Shown piece by piece: positions 53,326-62,217 of a stretch of 64,000 nucleotides of DNA. The notes beneath the pieces were generated by a model. The model was not told where the DNA came from. It was given only the letters and a program-made list of their open reading frames with translations, and searched no databases. The position numbers were made by a program, and so were the translations under genes. Every line of letters begins with the position of its first letter. Position 1 is the first letter of the stretch. Source of the DNA: Paraflavitalea pollutisoli (GTDB lineage Bacteria; Bacteroidota; Bacteroidia; Chitinophagales; Chitinophagaceae); the NCBI RefSeq assembly GCF_029360705.1, contig NZ_JARKMX010000014.1:930001-994000 (forward strand). Direction: 5' to 3'.

Positions 53326-53523
53326 TTATTTCTTCAGAGTGTCAGCAGCAGCTGCGGGAGAATCAACCTTTACTGCGCCAGAGTCAGGAGTAGTAGCAGG
53401 CAGAGAATCAGTAGCAGGAGCAGGTGCAGTTGTCAGTGTGTCCTTAGTTTCAGTTGCAGAACCACCATCATTGCAAGATGCTACGAATGCGCCGATTGCC
53501 AATACTAACAGGAGCTTTTTCAT
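53326..53523 (-). CDS. Small lipoprotein with Thr/Pro/Ala/Asp-rich tail
   Basis: The 65-residue product has a lipobox VASC (Cys17). After it comes a low-complexity, acidic and unstructured tail (ETKDTLTTAPAPATDSLP; SPAAAADTLKK). It could be a surface or periplasmic spacer. No family or function is recognised. It is divergent from the ECF sigma gene and has its own terminator. Confidence 0.75.
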   Translation of the reverse strand: MKKLLLVLAIGAFVASCNDGGSATETKDTLTTAPAPATDSLPATTPDSGAVKVDSPAAAADTLKK

Positions 53524-53731
53524 TTGTACCGTTTTTTTGTTTTGTTAACAGATGATTTAAGGATTAATACGCCAAAGAGGAAAAGGTAACCCCGGGTTGC
53601 TAAAAAAAATCTAATTATTTTTTAAACATCAGGAACACAGTACTTTGCGCGAGAAAATAACTTCAATTCGGGCTTATAGCCACGAATTTGGGTTACTTCT
53701 CATTAATTTGGGTATTAATAATACGGTTGAA

Positions 53732-54301
53732 GTGAAAACAGATCCTCGGGAAATAGCTTTATTGGAAGGACTGGCAAAAAATGACCGACAGGCCATAGAA
53801 ACCATCTACAAGCAGCACTATAATATGGTGCAAGCCTTGATAATCAACAACAATGGTTCGACAGACGATGCACGTGATGTTTTCCAGGAAGCCATGATAG
53901 TATTGTATGAAAAAGCCAGGTCTGGCACCTTCGAGCTCAACTGCCTGCTGAAAACCTATATCTATTCTGTTTGCAGAAGATTGTGGTTGAAAAGATTGCA
54001 ACAACAGCAAAAGTTCGTGTCGAATATAGACGTAGTCAGTGAAACTGTTCCGGTAGAAGATGAACTGGAGGCACATGGACAGCGTAACACAGAGTTTCAG
54101 ATGATGGAGAAAGCTATGCAGCATATCGGTGAACCATGCCGCAGCCTGCTAGAGGCTTTCTACATTCAAAAAAGGAACATGCTTGACATTGCGGGCCATT
54201 TCGGCTATACCAATGCCGACAATGCCAAAAACCAGAAATACAAATGTTTAATGCGGTTGAAGAAACTGTTCTTCGCCGCCTACAAAAACAACACGCCGTA
54301 A
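53732..54301 (+). CDS. ECF-type RNA polymerase sigma factor
   Basis: I place the start at GTG 53732 (189 residues, MKTDPREIALLEGLAKNDRQA-like opening). The TTG at 53645 overlaps a TACTTTG promoter-like box (53641-53647) and would add 29 unusual residues. Region 2 is seen as YNMVQALIINNNGSTDDARDVFQEAM with LLKTYIYSVCRRLWLKRL. Region 4 is around LEAFYIQKRNMLDIAGHFGY with KCLMRLKKLFF. It overlaps the next gene as TAATG. The partner protease-like membrane protein is the natural candidate for its regulator. Confidence 0.88.
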   Translation: MKTDPREIALLEGLAKNDRQAIETIYKQHYNMVQALIINNNGSTDDARDVFQEAMIVLYEKARSGTFELNCLLKTYIYSVCRRLWLKRLQQQQKFVSNIDVVSETVPVEDELEAHGQRNTEFQMMEKAMQHIGEPCRSLLEAFYIQKRNMLDIAGHFGYTNADNAKNQKYKCLMRLKKLFFAAYKNNTP

Positions 54302-55410
54302 TGGAAGAGATGCAATTACTGGATGCCGTAGAGCGCTACATTGCCAACGAAATGCCCGCTGAAGAGCGTGCTTTCTTTGAACAGTTGCGCAAAACCAATC
54401 CGGAAGTGGACCAACTGGTCGTAGAACATACCATGTTCTTGCAGCAAATGGATCGCTTCAGCGACTGGAAGCAATATAAATCCACCCTCCACGAGGTGCA
54501 TGTGCAACTGGCAGAAGCGGGCTCTATCCAGGAGAAAGCCCCCAAAGCCACCATTGTTCAATTGTGGAAAAAGTACCAGCGTGTGGTAGCCGTAGCCGCT
54601 TCCATTGCAGGTATTACGGCCCTTACCATCAGCGCTATCGCCTATTATTTTGCGCCCAAACCCGCCAGCGAGATACGTTTGCTGTCGCAGGAGCTGGCCA
54701 ATGTTAAGATCAACCAGAAAAGAACCGATCAGAAAGTTGATCAGGCCCTCATGAATCATACGCCATCCTTCAGGCCACCTGCCAACCCAAAGAGTGGTGG
54801 TACCGGATTTCTGATCGATGGTAAAGGTTACCTCGTTACCAGTTCACACATTGTAGCCGACGCAGACTCGGTATATATTCAGAATACCAAAGGTGATTTC
54901 TTCAAAGTATCGACCCTCTACGTAAACAAGCAAACAGATATTGCCGTACTCAAGATCGTCGATAGCCGTTATCAACCCATCAAGATACTCCCCTACGCCC
55001 TGCAAAAAAACACGGCTGATCTGGGAGAAGAGATATTCACCATGGGTTTCCCCCGTCCCACTTCAGAGATTGTGTACAACCGGGGATACCTGAGTGCTAA
55101 AACAGGTTACAATGGAGATACCAGCACCTATCAATTGGCTATCTCGGCCAATCCCGGCAACTCTGGTGGTCCTATTTTTAACCACAGCGGAGAGGTGATC
55201 GGAATCCTGAGCAGCAAACAAAATACAGCAGAAGGTGTGGTATTCTCCAGCCGTACCAAAAACATTTTTACGGCCCTGCATGAGATCAGGAAAGATAGCA
55301 CCAACGAAGACCGCATCAAGTTACTGCTTCCTTCTTCCATCAAAGGGCTCGACCGTGTACAGCAGATCAAAAAGATCGAGGATTGCATGTTCATGGTGAT
55401 CCGCTACTAA
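54301..55410 (+). CDS. Membrane-anchored trypsin-like (DegP-type) protease with anti-sigma-like cytoplasmic domain
   Basis: The start is ATG 54301, sharing one base with the sigma stop (TAATG), giving 369 residues. The first 90 residues are helical and acidic (LLDAVERYIANEMPAEERAFFEQL), as in Bacteroidota anti-sigma factors. Next comes one transmembrane helix (95-117) and a short coiled stretch. A trypsin-like domain then carries His183 (TSSHIVADADS), Asp213 (KQTDIAVLKI) and Ser288 (NPGNSGGP). No PDZ domain follows. Sensor protease and sigma-binding part appear to be fused in one protein, which is inference. Confidence 0.88.
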   Translation: MEEMQLLDAVERYIANEMPAEERAFFEQLRKTNPEVDQLVVEHTMFLQQMDRFSDWKQYKSTLHEVHVQLAEAGSIQEKAPKATIVQLWKKYQRVVAVAASIAGITALTISAIAYYFAPKPASEIRLLSQELANVKINQKRTDQKVDQALMNHTPSFRPPANPKSGGTGFLIDGKGYLVTSSHIVADADSVYIQNTKGDFFKVSTLYVNKQTDIAVLKIVDSRYQPIKILPYALQKNTADLGEEIFTMGFPRPTSEIVYNRGYLSAKTGYNGDTSTYQLAISANPGNSGGPIFNHSGEVIGILSSKQNTAEGVVFSSRTKNIFTALHEIRKDSTNEDRIKLLLPSSIKGLDRVQQIKKIEDCMFMVIRY

Positions 55411-55440
55411 TAAGCATTTTTACACTGGTACTGACAATAA

Positions 55441-55472
55441 AAAAGCGCTTCCACTCCGGAAGCGCTTTTATT
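55441..55472. terminator. Bidirectional terminator between protease and nucleotidyltransferase genes
   Basis: AAAAGCGCTTCC (55441-55452) and GGAAGCGCTTTT (55458-55469) form a perfect 12-bp stem with a short loop and T- or A-tracts on both sides. It is shared by two convergent genes. Confidence 0.9.
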
Positions 55473-55494
55473 ATGCGTTATACTTTTTCTCGGA

Positions 55495-56394
55495 TTAGCT
55501 CCACAAAGCAGGAGGATATTCACCATCAGCCACGAGCTTTTCGAGGTTGGCCTTCACTTCAGGGGCATCTTCCTTATACGTCACCCCAAACCATTCGGAA
55601 GAAGTAGGAATCACCTTGATCTCACCCACCTGGTCTTTGATGAACTGGTCAGCAACGATCGGAATAAAGAACTCAGACTTCAGCTGTGTACCGCTCTCCT
55701 TCAGGAAGGTCTTGAACAGGCCTAGTGAGTAATCGAACACGGCAGCATCGAAACACCAGAAGTTCATCGATACGCTGGAATCGCGGGGCAGTTCCTTGGG
55801 CTCAAAACTATCTTCGGTCTGGATCTTTCCATCGATCATTTGTATGTTGAGACGCTCTGCAATAGCAGTCAGGTTACCAGCAGCATCTACCTGGCATACA
55901 CCACGGTTTACGGTACCATTGTCTGACAAGGTCTTCAACAGCTCATAGCCGATAATTGACCATACATTGGGCTTTACAGCTGTGGTCAGGAATTTATAAG
56001 CCTTTTCAAAAGCATCACGGCCATAAAAATCGTCGGCATTGATCACGGCAAAAGGTTCCTTGATGGCATCCTTTGCACACAATACGGCATGCGCGGTTCC
56101 CCAGGGCTTGGCACGATCAGATGCCACTTCAAAACCTTCTGTAAAGGATTTGAGATCCTGGTACACATAATCTATTTCTATACGACCTTTGAGCCTTGGT
56201 TCTACGATCGCCTTGAAGTCTTCAGCAAAATCCTTGCGGATGATAAACACGACCTTTTTGAAACCGGCGCGGATCGCATCGTAAATGGAATAATCCATGA
56301 TCGTTTCTCCGCCGGGTCCAAAAGACTGGATCTGCTTCATACTTCCATAGCGAGACGCCATACCGGCAGCTAATATCAATAAGGTTGGTTGCAT
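55495..56394 (-). CDS. Sugar nucleotidyltransferase (NTP-transferase family)
   Basis: The 299-residue protein starts with LLILAAGMASRYGSMKQI, the nucleotide-binding loop of sugar-phosphate nucleotidyltransferases. Later segments are WGTAHAVLCAKDAI and the metal-binding VINADDFYG. It should activate a sugar phosphate with NTP; which sugar is unclear. The C-terminal half (SMNFWCFDAAVFDY; EWFGVTYKEDAPEV) is common in Bacteroidota proteins of this group. It is a single gene. Confidence 0.92.
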   Translation of the reverse strand: MQPTLLILAAGMASRYGSMKQIQSFGPGGETIMDYSIYDAIRAGFKKVVFIIRKDFAEDFKAIVEPRLKGRIEIDYVYQDLKSFTEGFEVASDRAKPWGTAHAVLCAKDAIKEPFAVINADDFYGRDAFEKAYKFLTTAVKPNVWSIIGYELLKTLSDNGTVNRGVCQVDAAGNLTAIAERLNIQMIDGKIQTEDSFEPKELPRDSSVSMNFWCFDAAVFDYSLGLFKTFLKESGTQLKSEFFIPIVADQFIKDQVGEIKVIPTSSEWFGVTYKEDAPEVKANLEKLVADGEYPPALWS

Positions 56395-56455
56395 TTATAT
56401 GATTTTTAAAGATTCGGGCACGAAAATATATAAAAAATAGTGATCAAAATAAACC

Positions 56456-57373
56456 TTGATAACGAATAACACATATCAGACAGTCGATTGCGCGAAGGCC
56501 ATTACCCAATCATTGACCAATCCACCCTGGCAACAAAAGGTTACACTCGATGTACTTCGGCTGGATCTTGTCCATCCGGTTTTGTCGGGTAACAAATGGT
56601 TCAAGCTCAAATTTTACCTGCAAGAAGCCCTGCAACAACACAAGAAAGGGATACTCACTTTGGGTGGGGCCTGGTCCAATCACCTTGTCGCTGTTGCCAT
56701 CGCCGGTCAGCAGACAGGGTTGGCGACAGTAGGCGTTGTACGTGGAGAACCTTCCGGCAATACATCTGCCACTTTGCAGGAGGCTAAACGCTACGGAATG
56801 GAGTTACAGTATGTAAGCCGGCAGGAATTCCGTGACGAGAAAGCGCTGTTCGGGGCCTTGCAGCAACATTATCCTGATTACCTGCTGGTGCCCGCCGGTG
56901 GCCAGGGTGAGGCAGGCATAGAGGGTGCTACAGAAATACTTGCACTGGCCCAAGGAAATTATACACATATTGCCTGCGGCGTAGGCACAGGAACGATGAT
57001 CGCCGGACTGGCACGCGCTGCCTCCCACACGCAGACCGTAGTCGGCATTACCAGCCTCAAAATCGCCGACCAGCACCACAACAGCTTGCAGGAGTGGATC
57101 AGCCTCCATGCCCCTGCTGCCAACTACCAGCTGGTATACGATTATCATTTCGGCGGCTATGCCCGTAAAACCGAAGTATTGCTCGATTTCATGAACGAAC
57201 TCTACCGTCGTTATACCATTCCCACTGATTTTGTATATACGGGCAAGCTGTTGTACGGCCTTTTCGATCTGATCGGAAAAGATTTTTTCCCCCCTGAAAG
57301 CCGCATTCTCGCCATTCAAAGTGGCGGCTTACAAGGCAACCGGTCGTTGCCGCCAGGGAGATTGATTTTTTAA
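56456..57373 (+). CDS. 1-aminocyclopropane-1-carboxylate deaminase/D-cysteine desulfhydrase-like PLP enzyme
   Basis: This is a PLP-dependent fold-type II enzyme of 305 residues. No ATG precedes the conserved part; TTG 56456 is the first usable start after an in-frame TAA at 56450. Signature segments are VLSGNKWFKLKFYL (PLP-binding lysine region, Lys47/50), TLGGAWSNHLVAVA, VPAGGQGEAGIEGA and CGVGTGTMIAGL. It deaminates ACC or desulfurates D-cysteine; the two activities cannot be separated from sequence alone. It is divergent from the nucleotidyltransferase gene with only 60 bases between the starts. Confidence 0.88.
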   Translation: MITNNTYQTVDCAKAITQSLTNPPWQQKVTLDVLRLDLVHPVLSGNKWFKLKFYLQEALQQHKKGILTLGGAWSNHLVAVAIAGQQTGLATVGVVRGEPSGNTSATLQEAKRYGMELQYVSRQEFRDEKALFGALQQHYPDYLLVPAGGQGEAGIEGATEILALAQGNYTHIACGVGTGTMIAGLARAASHTQTVVGITSLKIADQHHNSLQEWISLHAPAANYQLVYDYHFGGYARKTEVLLDFMNELYRRYTIPTDFVYTGKLLYGLFDLIGKDFFPPESRILAIQSGGLQGNRSLPPGRLIF

Positions 57374-57479
57374 CAACATGATTGTTAGGCCAATAACAAC
57401 CAAATGGCAACAAAAACAGTCTTACCCGAAGTAACCGGTATAATATTGGCTGTCAAGCGGCCTGTAGAGTGCCAATTGC

Positions 57480-57487
57480 TATCTTTG
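57480..57487 (+). promoter_or_regulatory. -7 element upstream of the 57529 gene
   Basis: TATCTTTG matches TAnnTTTG and lies 41 bases before the ATG at 57529. No exact -33 TTTG was found. Confidence 0.4.
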
Positions 57488-57528
57488 CGGCACTAAAATA
57501 GAACCACCGAAAAATCCGTTATAGGCTC

Positions 57529-58458
57529 ATGACAAGGATCTTATCACTTGCTCTACTCTTGCTTTCCATCAATACACTTGCTCAGGACACTTTGCCAAGG
57601 TTTTCTGCTTTCGCCAGAGGCAACGATAAGGTCATCATCGGCTGGACAAATACCTATCCCACGGTTTCCCAGATCAGTATCCAGCGTTCTTACGATAGTC
57701 TACGATTCTTCAAAACGATATTGACAGTCCCCGACCCCACTGTTCCGCAAAATGGCTACCTCGATGCGAAAGGCACCAATGCAAAAATGTTTTACCGCCT
57801 TTTCATCGTTTTGGACAGTGGCAAATATGTATTCAGTAAGTCTCAACGCCCCACCTGGGATACCATTCGCCAGATAGGAACGCAAAGGCCCGAAACCATG
57901 CCCGAGAACAACGCCCGCCAGCGTGTAGTGATCGCGGAGAATATGGCCCCGAAAGAAGCGGAGATATTAAAAGAGAAGATACAGGAAGCAGTAAAAGAAA
58001 CGCCCAAAACGGTGGAGAAGCCTAAACCTGCACCAGAGCCGGAGAAATTTTTTGTGATCAAACGCCGCGACTCGATCATTATGCAGTTGCCCACCAAATC
58101 GCTCAGAAAGTTCCGGGATTCCATTATCCTGCGCACAAGAGACACCATGACCTTCCGCAATGCCGATACCATCCTGATCAAGCCCTTCATTCCCAAGCCT
58201 GTATTCAAACCGTCCAGGTTTGTGTACACGGACAATCGCGGCGATGTCGTTATTGCATTGCCCGACGCCCGGTCAAAGTCATACACCGTAAAATTCTTTG
58301 AAGACGATACGACTCCCCTGTTTGAAGTAAAACAGGTGAAAGAAACCTACCTGGTGGTCGATAAAACCAACTTCTTTCATTCCGGCTGGTTCCGGTTCGA
58401 GATCATTGAAGACGGTAAAGAAAAAGAACAGCACCGCTTTTTTATACCCAAAGACTAA
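57529..58458 (+). CDS. Hypothetical exported protein, 309 residues
   Basis: It has a signal peptide (about 1-19, LALLLLSINTLAQ), an N-terminal fibronectin-III-like segment (VIIGWTNTYPTVSQISIQRSYDSL) and a Lys/Pro/Glu-rich linker (about 150-175, KETPKTVEKPKPAPEPEK). A beta-rich C-terminal part follows (KSYTVKFFEDDTTPLFEVKQV). It has no catalytic motif and looks like a periplasmic or surface structural protein. Similar uncharacterised proteins occur in Chitinophagaceae. It is convergent with lipB. Confidence 0.8.
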   Translation: MTRILSLALLLLSINTLAQDTLPRFSAFARGNDKVIIGWTNTYPTVSQISIQRSYDSLRFFKTILTVPDPTVPQNGYLDAKGTNAKMFYRLFIVLDSGKYVFSKSQRPTWDTIRQIGTQRPETMPENNARQRVVIAENMAPKEAEILKEKIQEAVKETPKTVEKPKPAPEPEKFFVIKRRDSIIMQLPTKSLRKFRDSIILRTRDTMTFRNADTILIKPFIPKPVFKPSRFVYTDNRGDVVIALPDARSKSYTVKFFEDDTTPLFEVKQVKETYLVVDKTNFFHSGWFRFEIIEDGKEKEQHRFFIPKD

Positions 58459-58505
58459 ATAATCATAGTTAGGTAAATCCCCCTATAATTGCTGATGACC
58501 CGAGC

Positions 58506-59279
58506 TTATTGCAGGGTCACCTGAAACACTTCTTCAAAGTGATGCTTCACTTTTGCCTTTACTTCCTCCATATCGAGCGTATAGCCGAGTTCCTTTTGAA
58601 GGGAAGTGACTTGTTTGTTCTGAATACCGCAGGGTATGATATGGTCGAAAAAGGAAAGATCGGTATTGACATTGAAAGCGAAGCCATGCATGGTGATCCA
58701 GCGGCTGCAACGGATACCCATGGCACAGATCTTACGTTCCCGGCCGGGAAGGGTGGTATCCAACCACACGCCCGTTTCACCTGGCGACCGTTCACCCTTT
58801 AGCCCATAATCGGCCATGGTTCGGATGAATACCTCTTCCAGGTTCCGGAGGTATCGGCCAATGTCTGTATAAAAACGCTCGAGGTCCAGAATGGGATACC
58901 CCACCAACTGCTGGGGACCATGAAAAGTAATATCCCCACCCCGGTTGATGGCGAAATACTCGATATTACGCGCCACCCGTTCTTCTTCGCTGATAAGTAC
59001 ATGGGCAATATCACCGCTTTTACCCAGCGTATAAACGGGTGGATGCTCTACAAATAACAGATAATGAGTCGTTTCAGTGGCTGCGGAGAGCTCACTGGCT
59101 GCACCTTGGGGGGGTACTTCACCTGTTTCAAGCCCTTCCCCGGCAGCCGCAAGGTTCCTGGCTTCCGTCTTTCTGCGCACATTTTCCTTCAGCAACTTTT
59201 CCTGGTAATCCCAGGCCTCCTGGTAGCGCATACCACCCAGATCTTCAAATAATACTGGCTGTTTATCAATATTGGCCAT
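58506..59279 (-). CDS. lipB: Octanoyltransferase (lipoate biosynthesis)
   Basis: The 257-residue enzyme moves octanoate from acyl carrier protein to the lipoyl domains of E2 and H proteins. Motifs: VEHPPVYTLGKSG, the substrate-binding NRGGDITFHGPQQLVGYP, RKICAMGIRCSRWITMHGFAFN with the catalytic Lys, and the catalytic Cys in IIPCGI. An extra stretch rich in Ala, Glu and Gly (about 36-68) interrupts the N-terminal domain and makes the protein longer than usual (210-235). The E2 and E3 genes of the window are its likely clients. Confidence 0.95.
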   Translation of the reverse strand: MANIDKQPVLFEDLGGMRYQEAWDYQEKLLKENVRRKTEARNLAAAGEGLETGEVPPQGAASELSAATETTHYLLFVEHPPVYTLGKSGDIAHVLISEEERVARNIEYFAINRGGDITFHGPQQLVGYPILDLERFYTDIGRYLRNLEEVFIRTMADYGLKGERSPGETGVWLDTTLPGRERKICAMGIRCSRWITMHGFAFNVNTDLSFFDHIIPCGIQNKQVTSLQKELGYTLDMEEVKAKVKHHFEEVFQVTLQ

Positions 59280-59324
59280 AGCAACAGCAAATTTACATGA
59301 TTATGACTACTCCTCCCGATATCT

Positions 59325-59332
59325 TACCTTTG
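59325..59332 (+). promoter_or_regulatory. -7 element of the rluD promoter
   Basis: TACCTTTG matches TAnnTTTG and lies 19 bases before the rluD ATG, giving a short leader. A weak TTAT stands at the -33 position. Confidence 0.45.
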
Positions 59333-59351
59333 CGCAAATTCCCTGGCATTC

Positions 59352-60419
59352 ATGAGCAAAAATGACATAGAGCTGGATAATGAGTTGGACGATAGTTCAG
59401 AAGGTTCCGAGGAACTGTATGAACGCATGAACCTGGTGGTGGACCGTGGCCAGGAGCCCATGCGGCTCGACAAATTTCTCGTACAACGCATTGAAAATGC
59501 CTCCCGCAACAAAGTACAACAGGCTATTGAAAGTGGCCGGGTGTTGATCAATGGCAAACAGGTTCAATCGAACCATAAGATCAAGCCAGGCGAAGAGATC
59601 ATCGTTTATTCCGACAAAGAAGTAAAGGGCGAGGATATTGTTCCCGAAAAAATGCCCCTGAACATCTTTTATGAAGACGACGAGATCCTGATCATTAACA
59701 AGCCGGTAGGCCTGGTGGTTCACCCCGCCAGCGGCAACCCCCGCGGCACCCTCATCAATGGGGTGGCTTATCACCTGCTGCAGCAGAATGCCGACCTCAA
59801 CACCGAGGTATTACCTCGTTTTGGACTCGTACACCGCATCGACAAAAACACAAGCGGGCTAATGGTACTTGCCAAAACAGATAAAGCTGTCGCCAGCCTG
59901 GCCAAGGAGTTTTTCAACCATACCATACACCGCCAGTACATTGCCCTGGTATGGGGCGATGTAGCCGAAGACAGCGGAACCGTCAATGCGCATATCGGCA
60001 GACACCAGCGTTTCCGCAAGATGTTCGATGCCTACCCCGACGGCGAATATGGAAAAGAAGCGATCACACACTATAAAGTGCTGGAACGTTTTGGATATGT
60101 GACAATGGTACAATGCGAACTTGAAACAGGACGTACGCACCAGATCCGTGTGCACATGAAGCATATTGGTCACCCCCTCTTCAATGATGAGATTTACGGA
60201 GGCAACAGGATTGTTAAAGGCACGGTTTTCAGCAAATACAAACAGTTTGTCGACAATTGCTTTGCACTGTGTCCACGCCATGCCCTGCATGCCAAGACAC
60301 TTGGTTTCATTCATCCGAAAACGCGCAAAGAAGTTGTATTCAACAGTGAGATACCGGACGATATGTCGCAGCTGATCACGAAGTGGAGAAATTATGTGCA
60401 GGTGAAGAATATCATATAG
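59352..60419 (+). CDS. rluD: Ribosomal large subunit pseudouridine synthase (RluA/RluD family)
   Basis: The 355-residue protein has an acidic N-terminal extension (about 1-30) and an S4 RNA-binding domain (MRLDKFLVQRIENASRNKVQQAIE). The catalytic domain has Asp164 in GLVHRIDKNTSG; it also has LETGRTHQIRVHMKHIGHPL. It makes pseudouridine in the large ribosomal RNA, by family at positions 1911/1915/1917. Length is near normal, and no neighbour shares its transcript. Confidence 0.92.
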   Translation: MSKNDIELDNELDDSSEGSEELYERMNLVVDRGQEPMRLDKFLVQRIENASRNKVQQAIESGRVLINGKQVQSNHKIKPGEEIIVYSDKEVKGEDIVPEKMPLNIFYEDDEILIINKPVGLVVHPASGNPRGTLINGVAYHLLQQNADLNTEVLPRFGLVHRIDKNTSGLMVLAKTDKAVASLAKEFFNHTIHRQYIALVWGDVAEDSGTVNAHIGRHQRFRKMFDAYPDGEYGKEAITHYKVLERFGYVTMVQCELETGRTHQIRVHMKHIGHPLFNDEIYGGNRIVKGTVFSKYKQFVDNCFALCPRHALHAKTLGFIHPKTRKEVVFNSEIPDDMSQLITKWRNYVQVKNII

Positions 60420-60441
60420 CAAAAACTCAATTGCCCAATAC

Positions 60442-60472
60442 AAACCGCCACAACGATGGCGGTTTGTTATTT
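60442..60472. terminator. Terminator between rluD and the 60467 gene
   Basis: AAACCGCCA (60442-60450) and TGGCGGTTT (60457-60465) form a perfect 9-bp stem with a CAACGA loop, followed by GTTATTTATT on the plus strand. It lies between convergent genes. Confidence 0.75.
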
Positions 60473-61402
60473 ATTGAAGTCGAACAGTGTGGCAGTAAAC
60501 ACCGCATTTTCCCGCTTTTTTAACACTACTCCCCAACTACCGTTGTAGCGAAGCACTTTGGGCACCAGGTACTCTTTGTATTTTGTCATCTCCGCTTCCA
60601 TGTGTACGTCGAAGCGGTAAACACCGGCGCTGTAGCTAAGATCATAGTTACGGGCGACAATGTCCCAGTTATCGATATTGAACCAGGTGGTCATCTCATT
60701 GATAACGATCTTGTCTTTTTCGCCGCTGCTGAGGTCGGCCCTGGGCAACAGTTTGAAGATATAACACATCTGCCCCTGAAAAGTATTCATATCGATGATG
60801 TAGTCATACAACTTGCTGACCTCTTCGTCGAATACAGCGATCTTGTTGCCAATAAACGGTATCCCGGGGATCTTCTTGCCAGGGTTGAAGAACAGCATTT
60901 TCAGTTGTTCCTTATGCTTCTCGATGCCACTCTTATTTTGGGTATTGAATTCATGTCCCTTCACAATATTGGTCTCTCCGCAAACAGTATCGCGGGCAAA
61001 GAACAAACCGGCATATAGATTGGCTGTATAATAATTGAAATTGTGGTCCTTATCATACATGTCACCGGTAGTCTTCTCTTCCAGCACTTTCATCCAGCGA
61101 CAGTTGTCTTTGACCAGCTGCTGGGTGCGGCTGTTGAGCGTCGCTTTCACCACATCGCCCTTTTTCTCCAACATGCGGATATCATTGAGCGCCGTATAAC
61201 CCAACACCTTCAGGTTGCGGAAAGCTTTATAGAACGTGGTGTCCTCTTTTACACGATCGATGAACGCCGGAACATTGAGATTACTGCGCACCACCACTTC
61301 CTTCAGCGTTACAGATTTTTTATTGACGGTAACGGAAGAATCTTGTTGCGCCCAGGCGCCGGTGCAAAAAAGGATAGCAGGCAGTAGAGCCAGTAATTTC
61401 AT
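60467..61402 (-). CDS. Hypothetical exported protein, 311 residues
   Basis: The signal peptide is cut near AWAQ19. A TonB-box-like segment (VTLKEVVVRSNLNV, about 29-42) follows, then a mixed fold with segments DTTFYKAFRNLKVLGYTALNDI and FQGQMCYIFKLLPRADLS. It resembles conserved Bacteroidota exported proteins of unknown function. Four Cys residues in the mature part could form disulfides. No catalytic motif is seen, and the neighbours give no functional context. Confidence 0.75.
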   Translation of the reverse strand: MKLLALLPAILFCTGAWAQQDSSVTVNKKSVTLKEVVVRSNLNVPAFIDRVKEDTTFYKAFRNLKVLGYTALNDIRMLEKKGDVVKATLNSRTQQLVKDNCRWMKVLEEKTTGDMYDKDHNFNYYTANLYAGLFFARDTVCGETNIVKGHEFNTQNKSGIEKHKEQLKMLFFNPGKKIPGIPFIGNKIAVFDEEVSKLYDYIIDMNTFQGQMCYIFKLLPRADLSSGEKDKIVINEMTTWFNIDNWDIVARNYDLSYSAGVYRFDVHMEAEMTKYKEYLVPKVLRYNGSWGVVLKKRENAVFTATLFDFNK

Positions 61403-61484
61403 TGCTGTAATATAACCATTCCCGAATACACGACCATCGATGGCGGGTACTATTAAGCAGCTTTTAAGGAATGTTAGCGACTTG

Positions 61485-62063
61485 TTATTTTGAGAAGGTC
61501 ATCTTGTAGTCGACCCTGATTTTTCCCTTGGTGATATCATCGAGTTTTCCTTTCAGCAACTTGCGCTTCAACGGTTTCAGGTAGTCGATGAAAAGTTTGC
61601 CTTCGATATGATCGTATTCGTGGAGTATCACACGGGCAGTTATGCCATTGAACGTTTTTGTTTGGGGAACAAAGTTCTCATCTACATATTCAAGCGTTAC
61701 TTCTTCAGGACGGCTAACATCTTCGCGGATCTTGGGAATGCTGAGACAGCCCTCATTATAAGCCCACTCTTTACCGTTCAACGCAGTAACGTGTGCATTG
61801 ATGAACACCTGCTTGATACCGGGTTCGTCAGGGTATTGGCCCTTTTCATCCTCTTCCTGGTTTTCGAAGATCTGCGCACTGTCTACCACAAACAGACGGA
61901 TATCCCGGTTGATTTGCGGTGCAGCCAACCCTACTCCGTTGCTGGCATACATGGTCTCCCACATGTCTTCGATCAACTTCGACAAATTCGGATAGTCGGG
62001 TGTAATATCCTTGCTTACAACACGTAATACCGGAGCTCCGTAGGCAACAATGGGGAGGATCAT
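61485..62063 (-). CDS. def: Peptide deformylase
   Basis: The 192-residue metalloenzyme removes the formyl group from nascent proteins. All three motifs are present: GVGLAAPQ (43-50), EGCLSIP with metal ligand Cys106, and HEYDH with His148/His152. A TATATTTG box (62117-62124, minus) about 55 bases upstream fits a promoter element. Confidence 0.96.
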   Translation of the reverse strand: MILPIVAYGAPVLRVVSKDITPDYPNLSKLIEDMWETMYASNGVGLAAPQINRDIRLFVVDSAQIFENQEEDEKGQYPDEPGIKQVFINAHVTALNGKEWAYNEGCLSIPKIREDVSRPEEVTLEYVDENFVPQTKTFNGITARVILHEYDHIEGKLFIDYLKPLKRKLLKGKLDDITKGKIRVDYKMTFSK

Positions 62064-62182
62064 GTTTTTGAACTTAAATGCTTGATTATTCGATTGTTAA
62101 ATTCTGGTGCGAATGGCAAATATACACCAAAAATGCCATTTAGCAGGCCTTAGCTTACCAAGACCGGCCAAAGTAGTGGGTC

Positions 62183-62199
62183 TTCCGGTCACAACCGGA
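62183..62199. other. Small hairpin between ruvX and def
   Basis: TTCCGGT (62183-62189) and ACCGGAA (62193-62199) form a perfect 7-bp stem with a 3-base loop 20 bases after the ruvX stop. There is no T-tract, so it is not a classical terminator; it may end or stabilise the ubiA-ruvX message. Confidence 0.45.
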
Positions 62200-62217
62200 A
62201 TAGCCCGTTTGATAGGT

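Noticed and set aside
53645-53731. Longer ECF sigma factor from the TTG at 53645
   Set aside because: The codon overlaps a promoter-like TACTTTG, and the extra 29 residues do not look like a sigma N-terminus; GTG at 53732 fits better.
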